Assembly (NCBI RefSeq): GCF_028401415.2
Contig: NZ_CP171821.2
Span: forward strand, 1,488,001 to 1,552,000
Length of the DNA stretch: 64,000 nt
Origin: Glaciecola sp028401415
GTDB taxonomy: Bacteria; Pseudomonadota; Gammaproteobacteria; Enterobacterales; Alteromonadaceae
Direction: 5' to 3'
The notes below the pieces were generated by a model. That model was given only the letters and a program-made list of their open reading frames with translations. It did no database searches and had not been told where the DNA came from. The position numbers and the translations under genes are program-made. Within the stretch, counting starts at the first letter, position 1; every line of letters starts with the position of its first letter. Shown piece by piece: positions 38,357-47,369 of this stretch.

Positions 38357-40201
38357 ATGATTCGAGACTTCGTCCACTCCACTGTTTTTAAAATTGCGTT
38401 GCTGATGTTTTCGGTGAGTTTTTTAGCCGTCATCAGTATGTTTAGCTCTGTATTTATTAGTGATGGCGCTCAAACCGACGCTGCGTCAATTAACGTGGCA
38501 GGCTCACTTAGAATGCAAAGCTATCGCCTGGCGCATTTCACACAGTTAGCGAATAAGAGCGAGCAGCAAAAACAAGAATATGCAGCGCTAATTCAAACCA
38601 TGGACGAAACCCTCACAACAGGCGTGTTAATTAACAAGCAAGCCTTAATCGGCACAAGCACGTCTCAGGCTTACTTGGCTGAAATAACTCAAATATGGTT
38701 TGGTGAAATAAAGCCCCTGCTGATGCAAGAAGAGATTGATTCGCAGCAATTAACTGCTGCTATAGCCACCTTTGTTGACAATATTGATTTGCTGGTTTCA
38801 GAGTATCAGAATCATGCAGAGGGAAATATTGCAACCATCCGTCTAATACAGAGTGTGTCGCTGTTTAGCACGCTGATGCTGATTGCCTTCGCTATGCTTA
38901 TTGTCAACCGACATATCGAAAAGCCCTTATCGAAATTAACCGCGGTTGCCAAGCAAATCGGCCACGGGGACTTTACCGTTCGTGCCGATGAAAGCGGAAA
39001 AGGCGAGCTTGCAATTTTGGCTAAAACCATGAATAAAATGTGCGATTCAATCTATCGCTCGCAGGCGCAATTGGAGGGTCAAGTTAAGCGCAAAACTCAA
39101 AAACTCTCCCGCACAAACGAATCCTTGAACTTGTTATATGAAGTGTCGAACAAGCTAAATACGATTGACCCTGCTGCGGTCAATTTTGAGCCACTATTGA
39201 AACAACTGGCAAACGTGACCGGTATCCACGACCTCGACCTGTGCATTATGACTGCCCAAGGCGACTCTCCATATGAGCACTTAGTCAGCACAACAAAAGA
39301 CCTGCCCGAAAAGTGTATTAAGCATGAGTGCGGCGACTGCACAGAGCATGACATTGTGTTCCCCGATAATGGCAGCAAAATACGTTATCAATTAACTCAA
39401 GGAGAAGAAAACTACGGTGTTTTATCGGTAGCCCCCCAACAAAACACGCAGTTGACAGACTGGCAGCATCAGCTTTTTGAGTCTGTCGCTGAGCAGATTG
39501 CAAATGGCCTCAGTATGAAACATAAACATGAGCAAGGCAGGCGAATGGCCTTAATGAATGAGCGTACCGTTATTGCCCGAGAGCTTCACGATTCACTCGC
39601 CCAAGCTCTTTCATACTTAAAAATACAAGTCACACGCTTACAAAAACTGCAAAGCAAAGAGAACGCTCAGGCGCAAATTGAGGAGGTAATTGCTGAGCTA
39701 AAAGGCGGACTTGGAGCGGCCTATAGCGAGCTTAGAGAGCTCTTAACCACCTTCAGGCTAAAACTGGATGGTCAGGGCATTAAAGCAGCTTTGGAACAAA
39801 CCATCAGTCAGCTAAAAACGCGTTCAGAAGCGTTTGAGTTTACGCTAAATTATCAAGTCAGTAGCATTCCCTTCTCCCCACAAGAAGAAATTCACTTACT
39901 ACAGCTTGCACGAGAGGCCACACAAAATGCATTCTATCACTCCAAAGGGTCAATGATTTGGATCACCATTAGCAGCAACCAGCTATCTGAAGTCACGGTT
40001 TCGATTAAGGACAACGGCGTGGGAATCCCCGACGATCCAAACAAACTTAATCATTATGGACTGGCTATCATGCAAGAGCGTGCACGAAGCCTTCAAGGTG
40101 TATTGAGCATAAAGCCCATGCCAAAAGGTGGAACGGAAGTTCGATTTAGTTTCACGCCTGAGTATGCGAAACATGATGAATTAAAAGCACAAAGTGCTTA
40201 A
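38357..40201 (+). CDS. narX: nitrate/nitrite sensor histidine kinase NarX
   Basis: A 614-residue kinase. The ATG at 38357 has AGGTG six bases before it. Two membrane helices (about residues 10 to 35 and 160 to 182) flank a periplasmic sensor with the nitrate-binding P-box (NVAGSLRMQSYRLAH, about residue 46). A HAMP domain (about 183 to 236) and a GAF-like central module with the Cys group CIKHECGDC follow, then the HisKA_3 box ARELHDSLAQALSYLK with phospho-acceptor H411 and an ATPase domain (REATQNAFYHS, DNGVGIPD). It phosphorylates NarL in response to nitrate. Unusually narL is not adjacent: narK lies between them on the other strand. Confidence 0.93.
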   Translation: MIRDFVHSTVFKIALLMFSVSFLAVISMFSSVFISDGAQTDAASINVAGSLRMQSYRLAHFTQLANKSEQQKQEYAALIQTMDETLTTGVLINKQALIGTSTSQAYLAEITQIWFGEIKPLLMQEEIDSQQLTAAIATFVDNIDLLVSEYQNHAEGNIATIRLIQSVSLFSTLMLIAFAMLIVNRHIEKPLSKLTAVAKQIGHGDFTVRADESGKGELAILAKTMNKMCDSIYRSQAQLEGQVKRKTQKLSRTNESLNLLYEVSNKLNTIDPAAVNFEPLLKQLANVTGIHDLDLCIMTAQGDSPYEHLVSTTKDLPEKCIKHECGDCTEHDIVFPDNGSKIRYQLTQGEENYGVLSVAPQQNTQLTDWQHQLFESVAEQIANGLSMKHKHEQGRRMALMNERTVIARELHDSLAQALSYLKIQVTRLQKLQSKENAQAQIEEVIAELKGGLGAAYSELRELLTTFRLKLDGQGIKAALEQTISQLKTRSEAFEFTLNYQVSSIPFSPQEEIHLLQLAREATQNAFYHSKGSMIWITISSNQLSEVTVSIKDNGVGIPDDPNKLNHYGLAIMQERARSLQGVLSIKPMPKGGTEVRFSFTPEYAKHDELKAQSA

Positions 40202-40202
40202 T

Positions 40203-40220
40203 AACCTGAATCCTGTTTAA
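40203..40220. repeat. 18-base repeat, copy 2
   Basis: AACCTGAATCCTGTTTAA overlaps the base after the narX stop and is identical to 12671-12688, in the same orientation and also just after a coding sequence. Confidence 0.5.
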
Positions 40221-40350
40221 TAGGCTTTCATTTGGTAGCGAGAAAGCGCATGCAAACAACGAGCATTTAAGCCTCTCGGCGTCGCCAATATGACAAAAGG
40301 GGCACTATCTCTTGTACCCCAATTGCCACACGGAATCTGTGTTCATGTAT

Positions 40351-41964
40351 TTACGGGTTATAAAACTCCCCATCTTTTCGTAGGTAGAACCAATAATTGA
40401 TGATTACGCATATTGCATAGAACACGGCAAAGCCTATTAATGCTACCTCTGGTGTAGTGGCTTTTATTTGCTCACCCAACACTTTAGGAATGTAAAATGC
40501 GCCATAGGCAGCAACTGCAGATGTCCATCCCAGAACAGGACCAGCTTGCTCCTTAGGAAATACCATAGCGATCGTTCTAAAAGTTGAGCCATTGCCAATG
40601 CCTGTAGCAGCAAACAAAAGTAAGAACAGAGCGAAAAACGGAATGAAGAATTCTTCTGGTGTGGGCGATTGATAAGCCTGCTTCATATAATATGCAACGC
40701 CAAGTGCTGAGCCTATCATCACAAAAGAGCATATCTGCGTCACAAACGCGCCGCCGAGCTTATCTGATACCCAGCCACCAACAGGGCGAATTAAAGCACC
40801 AATAAAAGGCCCCATCCAAGCGTACATGAGCGCACTTGGCCCATTCACATTGATAGTATCATGGGTCATTACACCGTCGACCATTACGTGGCTATAACCA
40901 AAAATGACTTTTATCGCGAGAGGGAAACATGCCGCAAAACCAATGAATGAACCAAAGGTCATGGTGTATATGATACTCATGACCCACGTGTGCTTGTTAT
41001 TAAAGATTTGGTATTGACGGGTAAGACTGCTGCCAATTGCCCCCGGCAATAGTTTGAGCGCAAACACGGTCGCCGCCACAACTAACACAAGCACGACTTC
41101 TTTTGGCACGCCAAAACCTGAGCCATTGGCCGATTGTGGTAGCATTAACCACAAGCCAAATGCTGCAACAACGAGCCCAATTAGCAACATAACGGTAATC
41201 AAGGCAAAGGAAGTTAGCGGGTTACCTATGTTGGGAGAAACATCCGGCGTACGAATGTTGTTCATGCCAAACCAAGAGAATATCGCTAGAGGTACTAACA
41301 GAAGTAGCCACACAAAACCTGCATTTGAAATATAACTTTCAGTTCCAGCTGGGATTTTTCCAATTAGAGTGCCAGACGAGTTGACCAAAGCCATTGGGTC
41401 GCCGCTAAGTGCGCCAAATGCCGCGAAGGTCATAAATAATGGCACGACAATTTGCATCGTCGTCACCCCAAAATTACCTAAACCCGCGTTTAAACCCAAG
41501 GCTAAGCCCTGCTGCTTTTTCGGGAAGAAAAAACTGATATTAGACATTGAGGATGCAAAGTTGCCGCCACCAAAACCTGATAAAAGCGCCAGAACTTGGA
41601 ATTGCCATAATGGCGTATCGGGATTCTGCAAAGCGAAGCCTGTGCCAATTGCTGGTAGCATCAATAAAGAAGTGGTAAAGAATATTGTGTTTCGGCCGCC
41701 GCACAGCCGAATAAAAAAGCTACTGGGAATGCGCAAAGTGGCGCCGGTTAAGCCAGCTATGGCCATCAGAGTGAACAGCTCTGCTTTTTCAAATGCAAAG
41801 CCTAAATTGAGCATCTGAACCGTGATAATGCCCCAATAGAGCCACACTGCAAAGCCACAAAGCAAGCTTGGAATCGAAATCCATAGATTGCGATTCGCTA
41901 TTTTTTTACCCTCTCTATCCCAGAATTCTTGGTCTTCTGGATCCCACTTATGTAGGTCAGACAT
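40351..41964 (-). CDS. narK2: nitrate/nitrite antiporter, E. coli NarK type
   Basis: A 537-residue MFS transporter that aligns over its length with E. coli NarK: WDPEDQEFWDREGKKIANRN at the start, FASSMSNISFFFPKKQQG and LGLNAGLGNFGV (first nitrate signature), and GNGSTFRTIAMVFPKEQAG near helix 10/11. It should exchange cytoplasmic nitrite for external nitrate during nitrate respiration. The ATG at 41964 follows GGAGAAGTAAC; an in-frame start 21 bases upstream has no such site. It lies on the minus strand between narX and narL and shares its upstream region with narL. Confidence 0.93.
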   Translation of the reverse strand: MSDLHKWDPEDQEFWDREGKKIANRNLWISIPSLLCGFAVWLYWGIITVQMLNLGFAFEKAELFTLMAIAGLTGATLRIPSSFFIRLCGGRNTIFFTTSLLMLPAIGTGFALQNPDTPLWQFQVLALLSGFGGGNFASSMSNISFFFPKKQQGLALGLNAGLGNFGVTTMQIVVPLFMTFAAFGALSGDPMALVNSSGTLIGKIPAGTESYISNAGFVWLLLLVPLAIFSWFGMNNIRTPDVSPNIGNPLTSFALITVMLLIGLVVAAFGLWLMLPQSANGSGFGVPKEVVLVLVVAATVFALKLLPGAIGSSLTRQYQIFNNKHTWVMSIIYTMTFGSFIGFAACFPLAIKVIFGYSHVMVDGVMTHDTINVNGPSALMYAWMGPFIGALIRPVGGWVSDKLGGAFVTQICSFVMIGSALGVAYYMKQAYQSPTPEEFFIPFFALFLLLFAATGIGNGSTFRTIAMVFPKEQAGPVLGWTSAVAAYGAFYIPKVLGEQIKATTPEVALIGFAVFYAICVIINYWFYLRKDGEFYNP

Positions 41965-42168
41965 GTTACTTCTCCAGTTAATCAAATGTGTCGTTTCTAT
42001 TTACACTATGGTTGATAAACAAAAGGCTAACAATCCGCATCAGTGGGTATAAATCAGATTAAAGTAGGCACAAAAAACTGCTTACATTTGAGTGCCTTGC
42101 ATACTCACTTTACCTGCAAACTCGATTACATACGTTGTAAATAAAGGCGTACGCAATACAGACTTAGC

Positions 42169-42184
42169 TACTCCTTTAGAGGTA
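42169..42184. promoter_or_regulatory. perfect NarL 7-2-7 site between narK2 and narL
   Basis: TACTCCTTTAGAGGTA agrees with TACYYMT-N2-AKRRGTA at every position. A further heptamer-like TACCTCC is at 42193-42199. The site is 119 bases upstream of narL and 205 upstream of narK2. The 338-base gap 41965-42302 holds no gene. Confidence 0.82.
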
Positions 42185-42302
42185 GCTCAATTTACCTCCA
42201 AGTAATCTTATGCGCCTGTTTGGCTCACCCGTTAAGTGGTGTATAGTGAGGTGAACAACGAGGCAATTCGCACTCAATACTCACAAGACCATGGAGCTAG
42301 TC

Positions 42303-42956
42303 ATGTTTCAAGACCAACCTGCCACCATAATGATGGTTGATGATCATCCCTTACTTAGAAAAGGTCTGAACCAACTTATTGAACTTGAAGACGATTTGAA
42401 AGTAGTTGGAGAAGCAAGCTCTGGTGCACAAGGTATCGATTTAGCCCTTGAGTTAGAGCCAGATTTGATAACGCTTGACTTAAACATGCAGGGTATGGAT
42501 GGTCTTGAGACCTTAAAGAACATGCGCGACAAAGGCGTTGACGCGCGTATTATCATGCTTACGGTGTCGGACAACGATGAAGACGTTGTTGAGGCCGTGC
42601 GCTTGGGTGCAGATGGCTACTTGCTCAAAGATATGGATCCTGAAGAGATTATCGAAAAGCTTCGCGAGGCAGCGTTAGGTAAAATGGTAATGAGCTCCAA
42701 GCTAACGGAAATACTTGCCACCGCGCTGAGAAAGCCAGAACGCGCTGGTAGTAGAGCCTTGGCAAGCTTAACGAGCCGCGAGTTGGAAATACTCAAGCTG
42801 ATTGCAAAAGGTATGAGCAACAAGCTTATCGCGAGGGAACTAAATATATCTGATGGCACAGTAAAAGTGCATGTAAAGCATTTTCTTAAAAAGCTAAATT
42901 TGCGCTCTCGCGTTGAGGCTGCGGTATGGATGGTTAACCATCAAAACGGAGCTTAA
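42303..42956 (+). CDS. narL: nitrate/nitrite response regulator NarL
   Basis: A 217-residue NarL/FixJ regulator. The ATG at 42303 is preceded by GGAG six bases away; the earlier ATG at 42291 overlaps that site. The receiver has the acidic pair in MMVDDH, phospho-acceptor D59 (LITLDLNMQG, same number as in E. coli) and K in LLKDMD. The C-terminal LuxR-type helix-turn-helix reads LTSRELEILKLIAKG, then NISDGTVKVHVKHFLKKL. It is expected to bind the heptamer pairs found through 28-62 kb. It is followed by moeA after four bases. Confidence 0.95.
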   Translation: MFQDQPATIMMVDDHPLLRKGLNQLIELEDDLKVVGEASSGAQGIDLALELEPDLITLDLNMQGMDGLETLKNMRDKGVDARIIMLTVSDNDEDVVEAVRLGADGYLLKDMDPEEIIEKLREAALGKMVMSSKLTEILATALRKPERAGSRALASLTSRELEILKLIAKGMSNKLIARELNISDGTVKVHVKHFLKKLNLRSRVEAAVWMVNHQNGA

Positions 42957-42960
42957 AGTA

Positions 42961-44214
42961 ATGCCGAATCCATGCGACGCGCCGGGTCTAATGCCCATTG
43001 AAGATGCCAGAAAAATCATCCAGAGCATTGTGGCAAGCAGTCAGTCACTCTTAATAAATGAGCCTTCACAGCGATGTGAGCTGAACGAAGCATTGGATCG
43101 CGTTCTTTGTGAAGACATTATCTCGCCAATAAATGTACCTGCATACGACAATTCTGCGATGGACGGGTATGCGCTGCGCTTTTCTGATTTGGCAAATATC
43201 AAAGTGCTGACTCAGACCGGAAAAAGCTTTGCGGGCAATCCATTTAAAAAGGCATTGGAGCAAGGTGAATGTGTTCGCATTATGACCGGCGCTCAAATAC
43301 CGAGTGGCGCAGACACGGTGGTAATGCAAGAAAACACTCGTGCTGAAGGCGATAAAATAACCTTCATAGAATCGGTAAAGCAAGGCAGCGCAATCCGCCC
43401 CTGCGGCGACGACATTGCAAAAGATAGCGTGGTACTGAAAAAGGGCAGACGAATCACTCCCATCGATATCGGCTTACTTGCATCTTTAGGTATCAATGAT
43501 GTCCCCGTGTATCGAAGGCTGAAAGTGGCAGTATTTTCAACGGGTGATGAATTGCTAAAACCAGGAGAAGCTGCAAGAGACGACAGAATTTTTGATTCCA
43601 ATCGCCCAATGCTCGTCGCTATGCTCAAACGAAGAGGTGTACATGTTATTGACATGGGCATCATTGCCGACAGCAAAACATTGATAAAAGCAGCTTTTGA
43701 AAGCGCAGATGCACATGCAGACTGCGTCGTCACCAGCGGAGGAGTATCGGTAGGTGAAGCAGATTATACTCGTGAAATTCTAGAAGAATATGGCAGTGTA
43801 GATTTTTGGAAACTCGCCATTAAACCTGGGAAACCTCTAGCCTTCGGACGTTTAAACAAGAGTATATTTTTTGGCCTACCCGGTAATCCTGTATCCTCTG
43901 CGGTGACCTTTGATCAAATTGCTGCACCTGCGTTAGACATGATGGCAGGCTGCGGTGACGCCTCTGACACAAGCTTAGTGGCCCAGGCAGCAGGTGCTTT
44001 TAGAAAGCGACCCGGACGCACTGACTACCAGCGCGCATTTTACTACGTTGATGATAACGGGAAGCTGAAAGTGAAACAGGCAGGCTCGCAAAGTTCTGGT
44101 GTGTTGTCGTGTTTTAGTGATAGCAACTGTTATGCGGTGCTTGAAAACGAACGCGGCGATGTGAAGGCAGACGAGCAAGTCACGATAATGCCGTTTCAAG
44201 CTGGCATCACATAA
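42961..44214 (+). CDS. moeA: molybdopterin molybdenumtransferase MoeA
   Basis: A 417-residue enzyme that inserts molybdate into adenylylated molybdopterin. Family motifs: PAYDNSAMDGYAL (residues 60 to 72), RIMTGAQIPSGADTVVMQE, FSTGDELLKPGE, DSNRPML, VTSGGVSVGEADY and the GKPLAFG segment followed by FFGLPGNPVSS. The ATG at 42961 follows GGAGCTTAAAGTA, which lies inside the narL end, so the two genes are likely cotranscribed and coupled. That ties cofactor synthesis directly to the nitrate response. Confidence 0.95.
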   Translation: MPNPCDAPGLMPIEDARKIIQSIVASSQSLLINEPSQRCELNEALDRVLCEDIISPINVPAYDNSAMDGYALRFSDLANIKVLTQTGKSFAGNPFKKALEQGECVRIMTGAQIPSGADTVVMQENTRAEGDKITFIESVKQGSAIRPCGDDIAKDSVVLKKGRRITPIDIGLLASLGINDVPVYRRLKVAVFSTGDELLKPGEAARDDRIFDSNRPMLVAMLKRRGVHVIDMGIIADSKTLIKAAFESADAHADCVVTSGGVSVGEADYTREILEEYGSVDFWKLAIKPGKPLAFGRLNKSIFFGLPGNPVSSAVTFDQIAAPALDMMAGCGDASDTSLVAQAAGAFRKRPGRTDYQRAFYYVDDNGKLKVKQAGSQSSGVLSCFSDSNCYAVLENERGDVKADEQVTIMPFQAGIT

Positions 44215-44248
44215 TCATTTCTTGCGATAGCCTAGGGACGCCACCAAA

Positions 44249-44629
44249 ATGATCGCCCATACCAAACGAATTATATTGTTCGTATGTGGATGGTTATTTG
44301 TAATTTTAGGAATCGTAGGTGTTTTGCTCCCACTTGTGCCTACCACCCCTTTCCTGCTCCTTGCCGCATTCTGCTTTTCAAGAAGCTCTGAGCGCTTCCA
44401 TAACATGCTACTCAATCATCGCATATTTGGGCCGTCTATCAGAGATTGGAATGATCATGGTGTCATAAAGCTTCACATCAAATGGCTTTCAAGCGTCCTA
44501 ATGATCACAATGGTGACTTATCCGCTGTTGTTCATGATTAAGAACAACTGGGTACGAGCGTCGGTAGCACTAGCAATAATATGTGTGTTAATTTTTATTT
44601 GGACTAGACCCAGCGCTCAAGCTAAGTGA
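44249..44629 (+). CDS. ybaN: YbaN-type DUF454 inner-membrane protein
   Basis: A 126-residue membrane protein with about three helices. The N-terminal segment (GWLFVILGIVGVLLPLVPTT then FLLLAAFCFSRSSERFH) and the NHRIFGPSIRDW motif are those of the DUF454 family, which includes E. coli YbaN. Function is not known. It follows moeA by 34 bases in the same direction and may belong to the narL-moeA unit; DUF454 genes occur in varied contexts, so this could be chance. Confidence 0.85.
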   Translation: MIAHTKRIILFVCGWLFVILGIVGVLLPLVPTTPFLLLAAFCFSRSSERFHNMLLNHRIFGPSIRDWNDHGVIKLHIKWLSSVLMITMVTYPLLFMIKNNWVRASVALAIICVLIFIWTRPSAQAK

Positions 44630-44753
44630 TATGGATGGTGGCAAGTAAACACTCGATGCAAACCAAAATGGACACAAAATCGATACTTTTGCGCAAGACG
44701 CATGCATACAGGGAACGCCGCTTTATTTCGCCTAACCGACTTTTATATTTTAC

Positions 44754-44912
44754 CTACAATGAAGCGCCTTTTTTATTATCGCCAGCTAACTCCCTATCAA
44801 GTTCTTTGAGCTTTAAAATGTCTGCGTTTAACGAACGCTCTACCGTTTTGCGTCCCAAATATGCGACAGGTGCATATGGATGACGTCTTTTGAATAATTT
44901 CTTTAAATTCAT
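44754..44912 (-). CDS. small basic protein, unknown function
   Basis: A possible 52-residue protein (MNLKKLFKRRHPYAPVAYLG at the start), strongly basic at the N-terminus and Lys/Glu/Leu-rich after it, as in a short helix. AAGGGG lies about ten bases before the ATG at 44912. No family was recognised. It faces ybaN tail to tail. The good ribosome site and charge pattern favour a real gene, but its length leaves doubt. Confidence 0.4.
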   Translation of the reverse strand: MNLKKLFKRRHPYAPVAYLGRKTVERSLNADILKLKELDRELAGDNKKGASL

Positions 44913-45153
44913 AGCTGATACCCCTTTCCGGTATGTCATGTAGTTAAACTGCCGTTTTTATAAAAACCTGAAGCAATTTTTGTACCCAATTTCGCATGAC
45001 TGAGCTAGTGTAACAAAACTGTCATAAAATTGAAATATTTATATATTTTTAATTCAGAAAAGTGGTTTTCGTCACATACATGACGACACTCTGGCTTTCT
45101 ATGTACATCAAGCGTAGGGCATCTTCGTTCTAGAAGAATGCTAAGTTTTGTCA
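44913..45153. other. intergenic stretch with no recognised gene
   Basis: AT-rich stretch between the small basic protein gene and the terminator at 45154. It should hold the promoter of the small gene on the minus strand, but no clear -35/-10 pair or operator was recognised. Confidence 0.4.
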
Positions 45154-45178
45154 CAAAAAAGCCGCTACAGCGCGGCTT
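45154..45178 (-). terminator. rho-independent terminator after the DUF805 gene
   Basis: On the minus strand AAGCCGC pairs with GCGGCTT around a six-base loop and is followed by a run of six T. It lies about 90 bases after the DUF805 stop codon and is a standard intrinsic terminator. Confidence 0.75.
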
Positions 45179-45270
45179 ACGACTTTCTTCGATTCACTTA
45201 AGTGGCGCAGCACATAGGCCATGCTATGTTGAAAGTGTTTCACATCCTTTCAGGCGGGTATTTTTTAGTC

Positions 45271-45825
45271 TTATTGATAAAGACCTTGCTCTACTTTTTC
45301 CTCATAAGCTTGGTAGGCAGGCAGCGCAATTGCGGCTAACACGCCGATAACAAACACTATCGGTAAAATTAAGCCAGCAATCCATAAGCCGATATGATTG
45401 GGTAGTGGCTGAGGACCATAGTTATTGCTACCTTGCGTGCCCCTTGCAAAGAGTATGTATAAGCCAAAAATGATGTTAACCAATGGAATAAACATTATTA
45501 GGTAGTACCATGCAGACTTATCAATGTCATGTAAACGACGAATCCCAACAAACACGAAGCCAATCAGCATGAAAAGATACACAATGAATATCATCACCTG
45601 ACTCATTGAAATTCCTGAATCAACTTCGCTGCTTGTAACGCCGCCAAAACCGAAAATTAGTCCTGCGATGATCGCGAACAAAAGATAAACGCCGCTCGAA
45701 TAAGCAAGGTAGCGAATGCGACTAATTCATTGTGACCGCGAAAACACATGCACCCTTTCGCAAACTTCAGTGTTTGCGCTGAGCATGTCAGCATCGGGTG
45801 TTTGATATAGGTTTGATTCAGTCAT
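45271..45825 (-). pseudogene. DUF805 membrane protein gene interrupted by an in-frame TGA
   Basis: An ATG at 45825 with a strong AAGGAAGTAACT site opens a frame (MTESNLYQTPDAD) that meets TGA at 45729-45727 (codon 33) and then continues in the same frame for 151 codons to 45271. The stop falls just inside the conserved DUF805 N-terminal motif: codons read SQ, stop, ISRIRYLAYSS, where relatives have a GRIGRLRYLAY-like segment; a CGA to TGA change would explain it. After the stop come three or four membrane helices and RRLHDIDKSAWYYL, all typical of DUF805. Restart at a TTG (45681) would give a 136-residue protein lacking the motif. Either a recent pseudogene, read-through, or a sequence error. 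Confidence 0.72.
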
Positions 45826-46241
45826 AGTTACTTCCTTTATGATTGTAATGGTTTAATCGACGTCCTGTCATTGAACAGACTCGCGGCGCAAGATAGCACT
45901 CAAAACAATTAAGTGCACTAAGTGCCATTGATAGTGGAAGAGTGCCTGTCTATTTCAAGTTATCTGGGAGTGAAGTACACGGTGTAAAACAAGCTCCACC
46001 TTGCTCATTGTGCTTTACTTTGTATATATGCATGTCGCCTGCAATAAAAAATTGGCTGTTATAACTCGGCATCGACATCAGGTCATATTCAGACGCAGCT
46101 CTTGAATCGAGGGCTTAGGCAAAAGCGTTGCGACACACTTCAAAACTAAGAGGTAGTTTTAGTTAAACGCGATTTGACTTAATATAGAAGTGAATGTAGC
46201 AAATGTGTTCTATTAACTCACCAAGTTATTGAGGCATGACA
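45826..46241. other. intergenic region before the Uma2 gene
   Basis: 416 bases without a recognisable gene. It holds the minus-strand promoter of the DUF805 gene and a small hairpin at 46142-46160 (AAAACTA, AGAGG, TAGTTTT), about 80 bases before the Uma2 start, which could be an operator. No repeat or RNA was seen. Confidence 0.4.
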
Positions 46242-46856
46242 ATGCGTTCTATAAGTCAAAAAAAAGGCCTAAGTCCAGAGGATTATCTTCGTGGTGAACG
46301 TAAAAGCAGCATTAAGCATGAGTTTATAAATGGTGAAGTTTATGCCATGGCAGGTGCGAGTGCTAACCATGAGCGGATCTGTCAAAACCTTACCCGTCGC
46401 TTTGGTAATCAATTAGAAGGCTCACCTTACGAACCTTTTGGCTCCGATATGAAAGTGCGAATTAACAATAACTTCTATTACCCAGACGTGCTAGTGGATT
46501 GCCATTTTGACGAATCAGAACCCTACTATACGCAGACTCCGGTCATAATTGTGGACGTGGTATCGCCATCCACACGTAAAATGGACGAAAAAACCAAACT
46601 CATCGATTATTTAAGCCTACCCAGCCTGCAAGAATATGTGCTGATTGAGCAAGACGTAGCAGACCTTACCGTATACCGTAAAAACGACGACTGGCGCTCC
46701 ACTCACTATTTTTTAGGCGAAAAGATATATTTTGATTCTATAGATTGCACGGTTAGCGTGGAAGAAATTTATCAGCGTGTGAGAAATGACGATGTGGTGG
46801 CGTATATTCGTGAACAAGAGGCGCTATTACAACTCAGTAAGGCTTCACAGAGCTAA
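46242..46856 (+). CDS. Uma2 family (DUF820) putative endonuclease
   Basis: A 204-residue protein of the Uma2 family, a PD-(D/E)XK nuclease-like fold abundant in cyanobacteria and scattered elsewhere. Visible parts are the YLRGERKSSIKHEFINGEVY start, YPDVLVDC (the PD acidic site), VIIVDVVSPSTRKMD and LQEYVLIEQDVADLTVY. GAGG lies eight bases before the ATG at 46242; an ATG six bases earlier is too close to it. It is monocistronic. Biochemical function is unproven for most members; some are neighbours of mobile or defence genes, but no such context is seen here. Confidence 0.85.
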   Translation: MRSISQKKGLSPEDYLRGERKSSIKHEFINGEVYAMAGASANHERICQNLTRRFGNQLEGSPYEPFGSDMKVRINNNFYYPDVLVDCHFDESEPYYTQTPVIIVDVVSPSTRKMDEKTKLIDYLSLPSLQEYVLIEQDVADLTVYRKNDDWRSTHYFLGEKIYFDSIDCTVSVEEIYQRVRNDDVVAYIREQEALLQLSKASQS

Positions 46857-46912
46857 CGGTGACTACTCGCCAGTAAAATATAAAGAGATGTCCAGTTTTA
46901 GTTGACCAGAGC

Positions 46913-47368
46913 TCAATTTGCCAAGCCCCATTTTTCGATTGCCTCGTTGTCTGAGGCTTTAGAATCGACCCATTTCAAGCCCTGTGGTGTGCCTTCCTGT
47001 TTCCAAAGTGGCGCGCTGGTCTTTAGGTAATCCATAATAAATTCGCATGCTGCGAAGGCATTCTTTCGATGCTTTGAGGTCACGCCAACGAACACAATCT
47101 GTTCAGACGATGCTATCAAGCCGACTCGGTGAATTAATCGAATATGTCCGAGTTGCCAGCGTTTTTTCGCTTCGGAGCAAATCGTCAGCAAGGATTTTTC
47201 CGTCATGCCGGGGTAATGCTCAATGACGATGCTGGAGACGGAGCTTTCAAGATTAAAGTCTCTGACTAAACCCGTAAAGGTAACCACCGCACCATCGCTG
47301 TCGGCGTTATCTCTTAAGGCTTGGTATTCATTACAGTGATCGAAGTCTTCCTCTTGAACGGAAATCAT
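46913..47368 (-). CDS. moaE: molybdopterin synthase catalytic subunit MoaE
   Basis: A 151-residue enzyme that, with MoaD thiocarboxylate, adds the dithiolene sulphurs to precursor Z. Motifs: GAVVTFTGLVRDFN, IEHYPGMTEKSL, IRLIHRVGLI, and VTSKHRKNAFAACEFIMDYLK with the active-site Lys; KQEGTPQGLKWVDS is close to the C-terminus. The ATG at 47368 follows the moaD stop by one base (TAACATG). It is the last gene of moaA-mobA-moaB-moaD-moaE. Confidence 0.95.
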   Translation of the reverse strand: MISVQEEDFDHCNEYQALRDNADSDGAVVTFTGLVRDFNLESSVSSIVIEHYPGMTEKSLLTICSEAKKRWQLGHIRLIHRVGLIASSEQIVFVGVTSKHRKNAFAACEFIMDYLKTSAPLWKQEGTPQGLKWVDSKASDNEAIEKWGLAN

Positions 47369-47369
47369 G

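Noticed and set aside
42012..42025. Possible FNR box before narK2 (one good TTGAT half-site)
   Set aside because: The second half is poor (AAAAG) and overall agreement is about seven of ten, too weak to report as a site.
45138..45350. Plus-strand open frame of 70 codons
   Set aside because: It runs antisense to the terminator and end of the DUF805 gene and shows no protein-like composition.
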